Of a stretch of DNA of 64,000 bases, positions 10,730 through 18,648 are shown piece by piece (position 1 is the first letter of the stretch; the number at the start of each line of letters is the position of its first letter). The DNA lies in the NCBI GenBank assembly GCA_029194675.1, contig JARFXP010000006.1, positions 62,001 to 126,000 of the forward strand, read 5' to 3'. A program made the position numbers and the translations under genes. This stretch comes from Nitrospira sp. (GTDB lineage Bacteria > Nitrospirota > Nitrospiria > Nitrospirales > Nitrospiraceae). A model generated the notes under the pieces. The model was not told the origin of the DNA. It worked only from the letters and a program-made list of their open reading frames with translations, and made no database searches.

Positions 10730-11200
10730 TCACGCCGGCACGGTGAATACCTTGGGCGCATTGTCGAACATCAGGATGACGGCGACTCCTATGGTGAGAG
10801 CGGCGAACATCTTGGCTGTGATTTCAGTGGAAAGCCATCGTCCCACTATGGCCATCACCATCATAAGAAGGCTGAACGAGAGCAAAAAGATTTCAGAGCG
10901 GACCAATTGCTGGCCGAGCGCCCCAAGCCATGCTCCGACCGCACCCGTTGGACTGAAAACGAGCGCCGGTCTTACCTTCACATCGCCGGTCCGGAAGTAT
11001 CCCACGAGACTGAGCGCTGCCGACAGTCCGAGCAAGAGCAATGAGATCGTGGTTGCTTCATGCAGACCGAGTTTCAGAACGTAGACCAGGAGCGGAATCG
11101 CCAACAGCGAGCCGCCGGCCCCGGTCAGGCCGAGCGACAGACCGACGAGTGCGCCTGAGAGCAGCGCGAGTCCTGTTTGTTCATGACCAAGGATGCTCAC
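10730..11200 (-). CDS. Half-length TauE/SafE family permease
   Basis: This 156-residue membrane protein has about four or five hydrophobic helices. The segment LVGLSLGLTGAGGSLLAIPLLVY is the hallmark N-terminal repeat of the sulfite exporter TauE/SafE family. Full-length members have about 250 residues made of two such repeats, so this protein contains only one. It may work as a dimer or be truncated. The GTG start lies 16 bp downstream of the persulfide-dioxygenase-like gene, so the two are probably co-transcribed. The pairing suggests export of sulfite or a related sulfur anion; this is inference. Confidence 0.8.
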   Translation of the reverse strand: MSILGHEQTGLALLSGALVGLSLGLTGAGGSLLAIPLLVYVLKLGLHEATTISLLLLGLSAALSLVGYFRTGDVKVRPALVFSPTGAVGAWLGALGQQLVRSEIFLLSFSLLMMVMAIVGRWLSTEITAKMFAALTIGVAVILMFDNAPKVFTVPA

Positions 11201-11216
11201 GCCGCCGCGATGCCGC

Positions 11217-12302
11217 TCAACTGCTCACTGTGGGGTAGCCGGCCTGCTTCCAGGCGGTCATGCCTCCCACCATCACATGCACCTTGAGGAAGCCCGCTTG
11301 CATCAGAACCTGTGCCGCCGTATGAGCTCGCCCGCCGCTCTTGCAAACCGTGACGATTTCCCGAGCTTGGAAGCCCTCCAATTCACCAAGCCGACGCGCC
11401 AATTCGGTCACCGGAATATTGATGATCCCTTCAATGTGTCGCAGTTCCCCGGTCAACTCCTCTGGGTCCCTTACATCGAGCAACAGCGGAGGATTGTCGC
11501 CTTCCAGCGCCCGCTTGACTTGATCAGGCGGAATCCCGGCAACCAACTGATCGTTCGCACCTTGGCCAAGGGTTCCTTTGACCTCGCAGGCTGGGACATC
11601 CACCGGAATCCAGGCAGCCTTGGGATCGCGGGCGCAGGCGTAGTTCGCTTTGAGCACGTCTTTCATCCACTCGGCCGGCCCGAGCTTCAACCCTTCCAGA
11701 TAGTCGCGGTACGCTTGCTTGCTCCTGGGTTGCAGGTTCGGATTGCGCTGCTTCTGCTGCTTGAGGGTGGAAGGTTGGCGATTCCGGTACTCATGGGCTG
11801 GGTATACAACGAGATGATCGGGCAGTCCGAGAATCCGTTGTAGACTATCCCAATGTTCGCCCGGGTCGCCTCCTGGTAGGTCAGTGCGGCCGGCACCTGC
11901 ATCATCAAGAAATAGCACATCGCCGGTGAGCACAAGGTCTGGGAGGATCAAGGTCACGCTATCCCTGGTGTGGCCGGGCGTGGACAGGACTTTCACTGAC
12001 ATATTGCCGAGCCGACATTCGAATCCGTCGGTGAGGTGAAAGGTCACACAGCGCGCCGGGGCCTTGGCGTGCATGACATACTCGCATTTGAGCTGATCCT
12101 TGAGAGACGCGCCGCCCGAAATGTGGTCGGCATGGGTATGGGTGTCAATGACGTGCGTGAGGGCCAGTTTCTGCTGCTCAATCGTCTTGATATAGTCCGG
12201 AACCCGTTCTAACACCGGGTCAACAAGAACTGCCTCCTTGCTCCTCTCATCGGCGATCAGATAGGTACGGCAAGAGCCGGGATTGAGCTGTGTGAAAATC
12301 AT
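11217..12302 (-). CDS. MBL-fold persulfide dioxygenase-like protein fused to rhodanese
   Basis: Residues 1-240 form a metallo-beta-lactamase domain with the ETHE1/Blh-type motif THTHADHISG near residue 55 and a second metal motif, STPGHTRDSVTL. After a linker, residues from about 265 form a rhodanese domain (LLLDVRDPEEL) with catalytic Cys in VCKSGGRAHTAA. ETHE1-like enzymes oxidise glutathione persulfide to sulfite; rhodanese moves sulfane sulfur. The order MBL-rhodanese is known for persulfide dioxygenase-rhodanese fusions. A TauE-like permease follows 16 bp downstream. The substrate is inferred from family and context. Confidence 0.88.
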   Translation of the reverse strand: MIFTQLNPGSCRTYLIADERSKEAVLVDPVLERVPDYIKTIEQQKLALTHVIDTHTHADHISGGASLKDQLKCEYVMHAKAPARCVTFHLTDGFECRLGNMSVKVLSTPGHTRDSVTLILPDLVLTGDVLFLDDAGAGRTDLPGGDPGEHWDSLQRILGLPDHLVVYPAHEYRNRQPSTLKQQKQRNPNLQPRSKQAYRDYLEGLKLGPAEWMKDVLKANYACARDPKAAWIPVDVPACEVKGTLGQGANDQLVAGIPPDQVKRALEGDNPPLLLDVRDPEELTGELRHIEGIINIPVTELARRLGELEGFQAREIVTVCKSGGRAHTAAQVLMQAGFLKVHVMVGGMTAWKQAGYPTVSS

Positions 12303-12452
12303 ACGGTCCTTTCTTCTCGACTTGCGGGGGGATGAACTCTGTTAACGGATGTCAGACCTTCCCGAGATCGGCAGGATTTTCGGTTCCATCCGCTCCAACG
12401 ACTCTCCATGATAACCTCGCCTTCCGTTCTCACGACCGAGCTAACGGCGCTG

Positions 12453-13160
12453 CTACAGCTTGCCCGCCGGTGTTGCACCGCCTCCGGTGCCGACGGGAAT
12501 CGCGGCCCCGCTGATCTGACCGGCTTCGTCCGAAGCGAGGAAGAGCAGCGTGTCGGCGATGGATTCCGGCTTCGCCCACGTCGACGGATCAGTATGGGGC
12601 ATACTCGCGCGGTTGGCCGGCGTATCAATGGTGGTGGGCAGCACCCCATTGACCGTCACGCCCGAGCCTTTCAGCTCAAGCGCCAACACGCGGATCAGCG
12701 CCAGCAGGCTCGACTTGGCGACGAGATAGGCGGCAGCGCCGGGAAACGGCTCGACCGCCGCCCAAGCCGCCACGTGCAGGATGCGACCGGTTCCGCGTTC
12801 CACCATATGGGGTAAGACGGCTTTCGACAACAGGAACGCCGACGTCACGTTCATGGTCAACATCCGCTGCCACAACGACACATCGGTGTCCACAGCGCGC
12901 CCCATGGCAAAGCCTCCGACCAAATTCACCAACACATCGAGACGGCCCGCCGTTCGGATCACGTCATCCACGAGCCGACGGACAGCCGCGTCATCGGTGA
13001 CGTCGGTCTTCATCGCCTTCCCTGCTGCCACCTGTTCCGGTGGCGGATTGCGGTCTGCGGTAATGACGCGCGCGCCCGATTGCGCAAAGGCCGGTGTGAC
13101 CGTCTGACCCAGCGCGCCGGATCCTCCAGCAATCAGCACGACGCGTTGCTTTAATGGCAT
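12453..13160 (-). CDS. SDR family protein lacking the usual catalytic Ser
   Basis: This 235-residue Rossmann protein has the NAD(P) motif (LIAGGSGALGQTVTP), NLVGG in place of NNAG, and the active-site YxxxK as YLVAK. The Ser usually 13 residues before the Tyr is Ala here (the segment reads HVAAWAAVEPFPGAAAY), and no Ser stands nearby. Either another residue substitutes or the protein has lost dehydrogenase activity. It could be a quinoid-dihydropteridine-reductase-like or regulatory SDR. It is followed by a second, broken SDR gene. Confidence 0.85.
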   Translation of the reverse strand: MPLKQRVVLIAGGSGALGQTVTPAFAQSGARVITADRNPPPEQVAAGKAMKTDVTDDAAVRRLVDDVIRTAGRLDVLVNLVGGFAMGRAVDTDVSLWQRMLTMNVTSAFLLSKAVLPHMVERGTGRILHVAAWAAVEPFPGAAAYLVAKSSLLALIRVLALELKGSGVTVNGVLPTTIDTPANRASMPHTDPSTWAKPESIADTLLFLASDEAGQISGAAIPVGTGGGATPAGKL

Positions 13161-13196
13161 GGTCCCCCTTATTTCCGCCGTGTGTTAGGCACCGGA

Positions 13197-13941
13197 CTAG
13201 GTTGCAAAGCCGCCATCAATCGTCAAGCTCGCCCCAGTCACAAAGCCAGCTTCGGGCCCTGCTAGGTATGCCACCATGGCGGCGATTTCATCCCCACGTC
13301 CATAACGCTTCACGGCCATTAACCCCTTCAGTGTTTCTGCAAAAGGGCCATTGGCTGGGTTCATTTCAGTGTCGATAGGCCCAGGTTGAATATTGTTGAC
13401 TGTGATACCTTGCGGAGCCAGATCACGGGCAAGCCCACGCGTAAATCCAGCGACAGCTGCTTTTGTCATGGCATATACGCTGCCCCCCCACAAATGGCAT
13501 GCGATCGGCGTTTACGCTGCCAATTGTGATGATACGCCCGCCGTCGCTCATATGACGAGAAGCCTGTTGGGAGGCGGCAAAGACACCACGGATGTTAATC
13601 GCAACCATGCGGTCGAAATCCGCGAGAGAATACTGATCGAATGGAGCTATTACAGCTATACCGGCGTTATTGACCAGGATGTCAAGGCGACCAAACGTTT
13701 TGATGGTCTCGGTAACGGCACGTTGTACGGCCTCAGGATTGGCACTGTCGGCGCGAATGGCGATCGCTCGTCCGCCGCTTACCTCAATGGCATGCACGAC
13801 GTCATCGGCCCTCTCCTTTCCTTCGACATAGGTAATGGCGACCTCTGCACCTTCGGCGGCCAAACGTTTGGCGATTGCAGTGCCGATGCCACGCGAGGCA
13901 CCGGTCACCAACGCAACTTTTCCTTTAAGTGACTGTGTCAT
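13197..13941 (-). pseudogene. FabG-like SDR with a frameshift in a G7 run
   Basis: Two frames together encode one SDR of about 248 residues. The first (from ATG at 13941) has VTGASRGIGTAIAKRL and NNAGIA, and reads well to GSVNADRMPFVGG. The second continues SVYAMTKAAVAGFTRGLARD and ends TGASLTIDGGFAT. The switch falls exactly in seven G residues (13483-13489 on the opposite strand). With six G the sequence would read FVGGSVYAMTK, a normal active site. The gene is otherwise intact, so either the mutation is recent, it is phase-variable slippage, or the run was mis-sequenced. Confidence 0.85.
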
Positions 13942-13972
13942 GGTCTCTCTCCTTTGATCCTTCTCGAGCTAT

Positions 13973-14044
13973 TCATACCCGTGGCAGCGGCTTCCGCTGA
14001 AGCTCGTCAACATGTCCTACCTCGGTCCACTTGGCATCTGGCAT
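13973..14044 (-). pseudogene. 5' fragment of a Rieske-type [2Fe-2S] protein gene
   Basis: An ATG behind GGAG opens a 23-codon frame (MPDAKWTEVGHVDEL, then QRKPLPRV) that stops at once. Its sequence resembles the first residues of small Rieske ferredoxins, in which a W-x-x-V-G-x-x-D-E-L segment precedes the first beta strands. The cluster-binding CxH motifs that should follow are gone. It lies in a cluster of other broken genes. The match is short, so the identification is tentative. Confidence 0.4.
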
Positions 14045-14085
14045 GACAGGCTCCTTCAGGCTTCAGAGCGGGAAACACACTACCA

Positions 14086-14649
14086 TCACTGAGCCAATCC
14101 CAACTGCTTCATGAACGCCTGGTTGTCCCAGAACAACCATTCCTCAGCCATGGTGGCCCCCTCCCAGCGACCAATGGTGACCATGTTGAGCTTGAAGGCT
14201 TTGCCCGTCGGCGGGATCATCTTGCCGCCGCCGATGGGCATCGGTTGGGTGAACGTGCCAGTCATCGTGCCCATGACCGCTGTCCAGTTGCCTGAGGCGA
14301 TGCGGATCGGGTGGTCGACGATCTTGTGATCGGGCGCAAAGGCGAACGTCGGTTTGAGTGCAGCGATGTGCGGGTCCAGGCCCTTGGTCGTGCTACCATC
14401 TGGGTAGTGGACGAGGATGTCCTTGGCGTGGCTCTTGCCGAGGAGTTCCCATTTCTGGTTACTGTAGACATTGAAGTCGAGGTCATCGAAGTTTTCCAGG
14501 TTCGCGGTTTCCACTTGGTGCTGGCGCTGGACCTCGGCAAGTTGTTGCTTCATCACGTCAATGTCGGCGTTTGACTGGGCTAGACCGATGCTCGGAGAAC
14601 CGGCCAGCAGGACAGTACCCAGCACGACGAGATAGGCTCGAGTCTTCAT
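14086..14649 (-). CDS. Exported SnoaL-like (ester cyclase) protein
   Basis: This 187-residue protein starts with a signal peptide (MKTRAYLVVLGTVLLAGSPS, cleaved after GLAQ). The mature part resembles SnoaL/NTF2-fold 'ester cyclase' proteins: an N-terminal helix followed by KDILVHYPDG, a central strand HPIRIASGNWTAVMG, and ATMAEEWLFWDNQAFMKQLG at the end. Such folds bind small hydrophobic ligands. The ATG follows AAAGGAGGG. Immediately upstream lies the remnant of a second NTF2-fold gene, so the two may have formed one unit. The substrate is unknown. Confidence 0.8.
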   Translation of the reverse strand: MKTRAYLVVLGTVLLAGSPSIGLAQSNADIDVMKQQLAEVQRQHQVETANLENFDDLDFNVYSNQKWELLGKSHAKDILVHYPDGSTTKGLDPHIAALKPTFAFAPDHKIVDHPIRIASGNWTAVMGTMTGTFTQPMPIGGGKMIPPTGKAFKLNMVTIGRWEGATMAEEWLFWDNQAFMKQLGLAQ

Positions 14650-14689
14650 GGAAACCCTCCTTTGTTTGATGGACTGACAATGGTCTCGA

Positions 14690-15126
14690 CGCCGCGATCA
14701 ACCTTTTACCCGTATCGTAATAGAACCGGTCGTGGACGATTTTTCCGTTTCTCCACTTCGCGACGGACACTTGCTCCATATGAACGGACTGCCCACTTGT
14801 CCAGATGAAATCCATCGTACATTCATAAGACGTGACGTTGTCACCCGCGCCGCTGGCTTTCACATCAAAACCCTTCCATTTCTTCACTCCGCTCAGGAAT
14901 TGCTTTTCTCACTCGATGTTGGCGGTAACCTATAGCACAGTTGGGAGCATCGGTGGCTTTTTTATTGCCAGAGTCGTGAAGTATCTAGGCTAACCCCTTC
15001 GTCGGAGGATTCGCGTTGTCTTGCATCACCGTATCCTTATCGTAGAACTCGTTCATCGCCTCGATGATCTTGCCATGGCGGACGTGGCCGAATAGGTCGT
15101 TCAGTCGTTGTTGCAGATTGTGATCG
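14690..15126 (-). pseudogene. SnoaL-like/NTF2-fold gene broken by a 64-nt insertion and a nonsense codon
   Basis: The N-terminal part (RLNDLFGHVRHGKIIEAMNE, then TVMQDNANPPTKGLA) stops at TAG 14985-14987. About 64 nt later the family sequence resumes with ANIE, then an in-frame TGA where Arg is expected, then EKQFLSGVKKWKGFDVKAS and on to VHDRFYYDTGK. The 64-nt insert shifts the frame and looks AT-richer than its surroundings. No start codon remains at the 5' end. The gene once encoded a protein of about 130 residues and cannot now give a full product. Confidence 0.75.
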
Positions 15127-15144
15127 CTCCTCGTCGAACTCCTT

Positions 15145-15284
15145 TCATGTGTTTTTGGATGTGAACATAATCCCGGCTTTCCGCACCTCCTGATAGGGCA
15201 GCAGCCACACCAACGATTCATCGCTGAGGTCACCGACTTGAATCCGATTGCCCCACGAATCCCGAAAGTCGCGGCGGAAGCTTG
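15145..15284 (-). pseudogene. Duplicated 3' end of a VOC-family gene
   Basis: In one minus-strand frame this stretch reads SFRRDFRDSWGNRIQVGDLS and continues to LPYQEVRKAGIMFTSKNT before a TGA at 15145. It is nearly the same as the last 45 residues of the intact VOC gene at 17616-18035 (FRCDFRDPWGNRIQVGDLSD, LPYQEVQKTGIVFTSNKK). Only the 3' end is present and it has no start, so it is a partial duplication rather than a gene. It lies directly upstream of the broken SnoaL-like gene. Confidence 0.8.
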
Positions 15285-15382
15285 CATATGTCCTTCTCCT
15301 GTTCATCAGCTTCAGTCATGTCGGCGAGAAAGATATCGAATCATGCCGAAGTTCTACTCGCCTTGCACGTTAAGTGTCTCTT

Positions 15383-15772
15383 TCATTGCGTGGGTGAAAG
15401 CAGTGGCGTTTTCTTATCCTTCACAAAGAACACGAGAAATTTAGCCGGCTTTGTCTCGCTGGCGTTGTGACCCACCGCATGAATATCGTCCGGTGACTCA
15501 TAGAAGGTTTGTCCCGGTCCAAGTGTCACCTGCTTTCCGTCCTTCACCTGCATCACTATGGATCCTTCCAGGACATACACGAAGACATGCGCATGATGGC
15601 GATGGGCAAGATCCGAAGCACCCGGCGGGTAGTCAACCGTAATCAGGACAACTTCTTTACCGGCAATCTCCTTTAAGTCCTTATTCATGAGTGGGGTGAC
15701 CTGTCCTGATTCAGCGGACACGGTACTGGCCGTCATGAACAGTCCGATCGATATGATCAATGCCCTTCTCAT
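15383..15772 (-). CDS. Exported cupin-domain protein
   Basis: This 129-residue protein starts at the ATG at 15772 behind AAAGGAG. A signal peptide (MRRALIISIGLFMTASTVSA) is followed by one cupin domain. Its first motif, GASDLAHRHHAHVFVYVLEG, supplies metal-binding His and Glu, and its second, GPGQTFYESPDDIHAVGHN, supplies the last His. Small periplasmic cupins of this type bind a metal, but few have known substrates. It lies 104 bp downstream of the CPA1 antiporter on the same strand. Confidence 0.85.
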   Translation of the reverse strand: MRRALIISIGLFMTASTVSAESGQVTPLMNKDLKEIAGKEVVLITVDYPPGASDLAHRHHAHVFVYVLEGSIVMQVKDGKQVTLGPGQTFYESPDDIHAVGHNASETKPAKFLVFFVKDKKTPLLSPTQ

Positions 15773-15876
15773 CGCTTCGCTCCTTTCATCTTTGTATGCA
15801 TGTGAGCTGTATTCTGATCGGCAATGAGCGGTTCGAGCTTCGCGTGAAGATGCTTCTGCCGGACCTTTGTCGACGG

Positions 15877-17487
15877 TCACTGAGCATGATGCAACCGTCG
15901 TTCGCCGAGCCCCAGCCGCAATGCTTCGACATCCACCTCCTGTTCCAAGCGGTGCAGAACCTCGTCACTGATCGTGCCTTCATCCCGGAGCCGGATCAAC
16001 GCTGAACGTTCGGCTGCTAGGATCTCTTCTCTGAGTCGAAGAAAGGCTTCGCTCGTTTCTTTCTTACAATCAGGATCGATCTCGGCATTCGGAGAGAAGC
16101 GCCGAAGACGTTGACCATAATGCAATTCCAATTGGTCGACATGAGCCGGTTTCGTCCAATCTTCTTTGGTCAATTCGTTCAGACGGGACAATGCCGCCGC
16201 AGCCGCCTGTTCCCGCGCATGCATTTCTTCTTCCTCTCCCTCAGGACCACCGGTTATTCCGAGTGTTCGTATCAGCGGAGCCAACGTCAACCCCTGGACG
16301 ACCAACGTGGCAAGAATCACCATAAAGCTGAGCAGGATGATTTCCGACCGGAAGGGAAATGGTGCGCCGGTGCTGGTTGAAACGGGCAAGGCCATTGCGG
16401 CCGCCAACGTCACAATCTCCCGCATGCCCGTCCAAGCCACCAAAAAAATATGAGGCCAAGGCGGCAGCGGGTCCCGGGCACGGAGTGTTGAACTCAGGTA
16501 TCGGGGGATGGTTGCGATCAAAGGAACCCATCCCAATCGGACGATAATGGCCGCCACGCTAATGAGTGTCCCGCCGATCGCAATGGACCACAATCGATCC
16601 GACGGAACGGCTTCCCGAAGCGTGCCCAGCTGCAAACCGATCATGATGAAAATCACACCGTTCAACACGAATACGACTAAATCCCACACGGCACGTCCCT
16701 GAAGTCTAGTGCTCGGCGCAACCGCCATGCTGAAATGTTGCCGTAGATAGATGCCTCCGGCAACGCAGGACAGCACCGCAGAGGCATGGATCGATTCACC
16801 AATCACCCATGCCACGTAAGGAGCCAATAAGGTCGCTGCGATCTCGGTAAAGCTGTCCTCAACGGCGTGGAGCGCCCATCGCGTCACCCATCCGACACAA
16901 ACTCCGACCACGACGCCGGCGACCGCAGCATAAACAAATTGGAATAGCGCATCGCCCGGTACGAAACCGCCGCTGACGACCGCTGCCACGGCGGCCCGAT
17001 AGAGGACTAATGCCGTTGCGTCGTTGACAAGACTTTCGCCTTCTAGGATCGTGACGATCCGGCGCGGCATGTTGAGCCGTTTGCCGATGGCCGTGGCCGA
17101 TACGGCATCCGGGGGAGACACGATGGCGCCGAGTGCAACGGCTTCAGCCCAACCGAACCCCAACACGGCATGTGCGACTGCCGCGACAACTGCCGTGGTC
17201 GCCAGCACAAGCCCCACCGCCAAGAGCGAGATCGGGCGGATGTTCCGGCGGAAATCGCGCCAGGAAGTGAAGTAGGCGGCCGCCCATAGGATCGGAGGCA
17301 AGAAGACCAAAAAGACCAGATCGGAATTCAAGGTGACCGTCGGCAATCCCGGCACCATGGCCAATACGAGTCCGCCGACGACGAGTAGAATGGGATAGGG
17401 GATCAAGATCCGGCGCGCCACGGTCGTGAGGGCCAGCACGATCGCGAGCAGTAGTATGATGATTTCGAGCTGGTGTAGGCTGTCCAT
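15877..17487 (-). CDS. CPA1-family Na+/H+ antiporter (NhaP/YjcE type)
   Basis: This 536-residue protein has 11 to 13 hydrophobic helices up to about residue 410 and a soluble C-terminal tail of about 120 residues rich in charged residues. Family signatures are LPPILWAAAYFTSWRDFRRN, GAIVSPPDAVSATAIGKRL and LEGESLVNDATALVLYRA, where the ND pair supplies the ion-binding Asp. The family exchanges Na+ (or K+) for protons across the inner membrane. The helical C-terminal tail probably regulates transport. It is the second CPA transporter in the window, together with the CPA2 gene at 2242-3423. Confidence 0.93.
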   Translation of the reverse strand: MDSLHQLEIIILLLAIVLALTTVARRILIPYPILLVVGGLVLAMVPGLPTVTLNSDLVFLVFLPPILWAAAYFTSWRDFRRNIRPISLLAVGLVLATTAVVAAVAHAVLGFGWAEAVALGAIVSPPDAVSATAIGKRLNMPRRIVTILEGESLVNDATALVLYRAAVAAVVSGGFVPGDALFQFVYAAVAGVVVGVCVGWVTRWALHAVEDSFTEIAATLLAPYVAWVIGESIHASAVLSCVAGGIYLRQHFSMAVAPSTRLQGRAVWDLVVFVLNGVIFIMIGLQLGTLREAVPSDRLWSIAIGGTLISVAAIIVRLGWVPLIATIPRYLSSTLRARDPLPPWPHIFLVAWTGMREIVTLAAAMALPVSTSTGAPFPFRSEIILLSFMVILATLVVQGLTLAPLIRTLGITGGPEGEEEEMHAREQAAAAALSRLNELTKEDWTKPAHVDQLELHYGQRLRRFSPNAEIDPDCKKETSEAFLRLREEILAAERSALIRLRDEGTISDEVLHRLEQEVDVEALRLGLGERRLHHAQ

Positions 17488-17503
17488 CTCGATACAACAC
17501 TGG

Positions 17504-17580
17504 TTAGTAAAGCCGCCCGTTTTCCATCAATACCATTTCTCCATCGAGTTCCTTCTCGGATAGCACTGTTCGGCGAACTC
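17504..17580 (-). pseudogene. Possible PqqD-like 5' remnant
   Basis: Between the VOC gene and the antiporter, one minus-strand frame reads RRTVLSEKELDGEMVLMENG and then RLY before a TAA. The pattern (basic-V followed by ELDGE-x-V-L and G-R-x-Y) resembles the first strands of PqqD-type peptide chaperones. The rest of such a domain is missing. The match is about 25 residues and may be chance. Confidence 0.2.
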
Positions 17581-17615
17581 GGCTGCTGTGCAGTGATCGC
17601 AGCCGATTCCTTCTT

Positions 17616-18035
17616 TCACTTCTTGTTTGAGGTGAAGACAATTCCAGTTTTCTGAACTTCCTGGTAAGGGAGGAGCCACACCAACGACTCGTCACTCAGA
17701 TCACCCACCTGAATACGATTGCCCCATGGATCTCGAAAGTCGCAACGGAAGTTCGGATGGAGCTTCAACTTGTACTTCTTCGTCAGTTTCTTGCGGACTT
17801 CTTGAATCTGCTTCGCATCGCGGACCATGAGTCCAAAGTGCTTGGTCCGATCCGGCTGTAATTGCTCGACTTCAAAAATCGCCATGAATTGATGTTCGCC
17901 GAGTTTGCACCAGGCTGCTCCTTCGCCGCCTCGTAACATCTTCAGTCCGAAAACGTCCGAGTAGAACTTCACCGCTTTTTTGGCGTCCGTGACTTCAATC
18001 ACGACATGGTTACAACCATAGACTTGAACGGCCAT
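17616..18035 (-). CDS. VOC (glyoxalase/bleomycin-resistance) family protein
   Basis: This 139-residue protein has the two beta-alpha-beta-beta-beta modules of the vicinal oxygen chelate fold. It opens with CNHVVIEVTDAKKAVKFYSD, where His is the first metal-ligand candidate. The middle segment contains HFGLMVRDAKQI, and the end contains FRDPWGNRIQVGDL. ATG follows GAGGGG. It lies 27 bp downstream of the GlcG-like gene. Its 3' end has a partial copy at 15145-15284. VOC proteins include isomerases, dioxygenases and resistance proteins; the reaction here is unknown. Confidence 0.88.
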   Translation of the reverse strand: MAVQVYGCNHVVIEVTDAKKAVKFYSDVFGLKMLRGGEGAAWCKLGEHQFMAIFEVEQLQPDRTKHFGLMVRDAKQIQEVRKKLTKKYKLKLHPNFRCDFRDPWGNRIQVGDLSDESLVWLLPYQEVQKTGIVFTSNKK

Positions 18036-18062
18036 AATCCCCTCACTACGCTTTTCTTGTGG

Positions 18063-18611
18063 CTATTTCGGTCCCTGGAATTTCGGCGCCGCGCCGATGC
18101 TGTCGAGACCGGCCTGGGCGCAGGCGGCATCCAAATGTCCTCCCGGAGCGCCACCGACTCCGATTCCCCCCACCACGTCACCGTCGATATCGATCGGTAA
18201 CCCTCCGGCCAGAAATAGGATCTTATCGTTCATATACTGAAGCCCCTGCACCGCCGGCGTTTTGGCAATCAGATCGGCGACATTGGCTGTCGGTCCACGC
18301 ATGCTCGCAGCCGTATAGGCTTTTTTCTGACTGCTTTCGACGGTATGAGGCCCGGCTCCATCGGCGCGCAAGAACGATCTCACGATCCCGGCCCGATCAA
18401 CGACTGCCACGCTGACGCGATACCCATCTTGAGCGCATTGGGCCAATGCGGCAGAAGCGGCCTTCGCCGCCAGAGACAGCGGGAGCACCGCTTCTCGCGG
18501 CAAGTCTTCTGCTTCAACAATCGCAGGAAAGAATCCGACGATCATCACCGCACCAAGCAGCCCACAGACACATAATTGTCTCAGGAAATGAAACTCGCAA
18601 TTCCTTCGCAT
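18063..18611 (-). CDS. Exported GlcG/HbpS-like protein
   Basis: This 182-residue protein starts at the ATG at 18611 behind AAGGAGG. A signal peptide (FLRQLCVCGLLGAVMIVGFF) leads into a GlcG/HbpS (DUF336) domain: ALAQCAQDGYRVSVAVVDRA, ADGAGPHTVESSQKKAYTA, and a glycine-rich C-terminus (GGLPIDIDGDVVGGIGVGG). HbpS binds haem and senses redox stress in Streptomyces; most exported relatives are uncharacterised. It lies 37 bp downstream of the ankyrin gene and 27 bp upstream of VOC, so all three may be one transcript. Confidence 0.87.
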   Translation of the reverse strand: MRRNCEFHFLRQLCVCGLLGAVMIVGFFPAIVEAEDLPREAVLPLSLAAKAASAALAQCAQDGYRVSVAVVDRAGIVRSFLRADGAGPHTVESSQKKAYTAASMRGPTANVADLIAKTPAVQGLQYMNDKILFLAGGLPIDIDGDVVGGIGVGGAPGGHLDAACAQAGLDSIGAAPKFQGPK

Positions 18612-18648
18612 CTTCTCCTCCTTCGTAAATGCAGTCTTGCTCTCTGCT

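Noticed and set aside
12299..12409. 36-codon minus-strand frame ending on the start of the persulfide dioxygenase gene
   Set aside because: It overlaps the next ATG in ATGA style, but composition is Arg/Ser-rich without a family match and the upstream ribosome site is weak.
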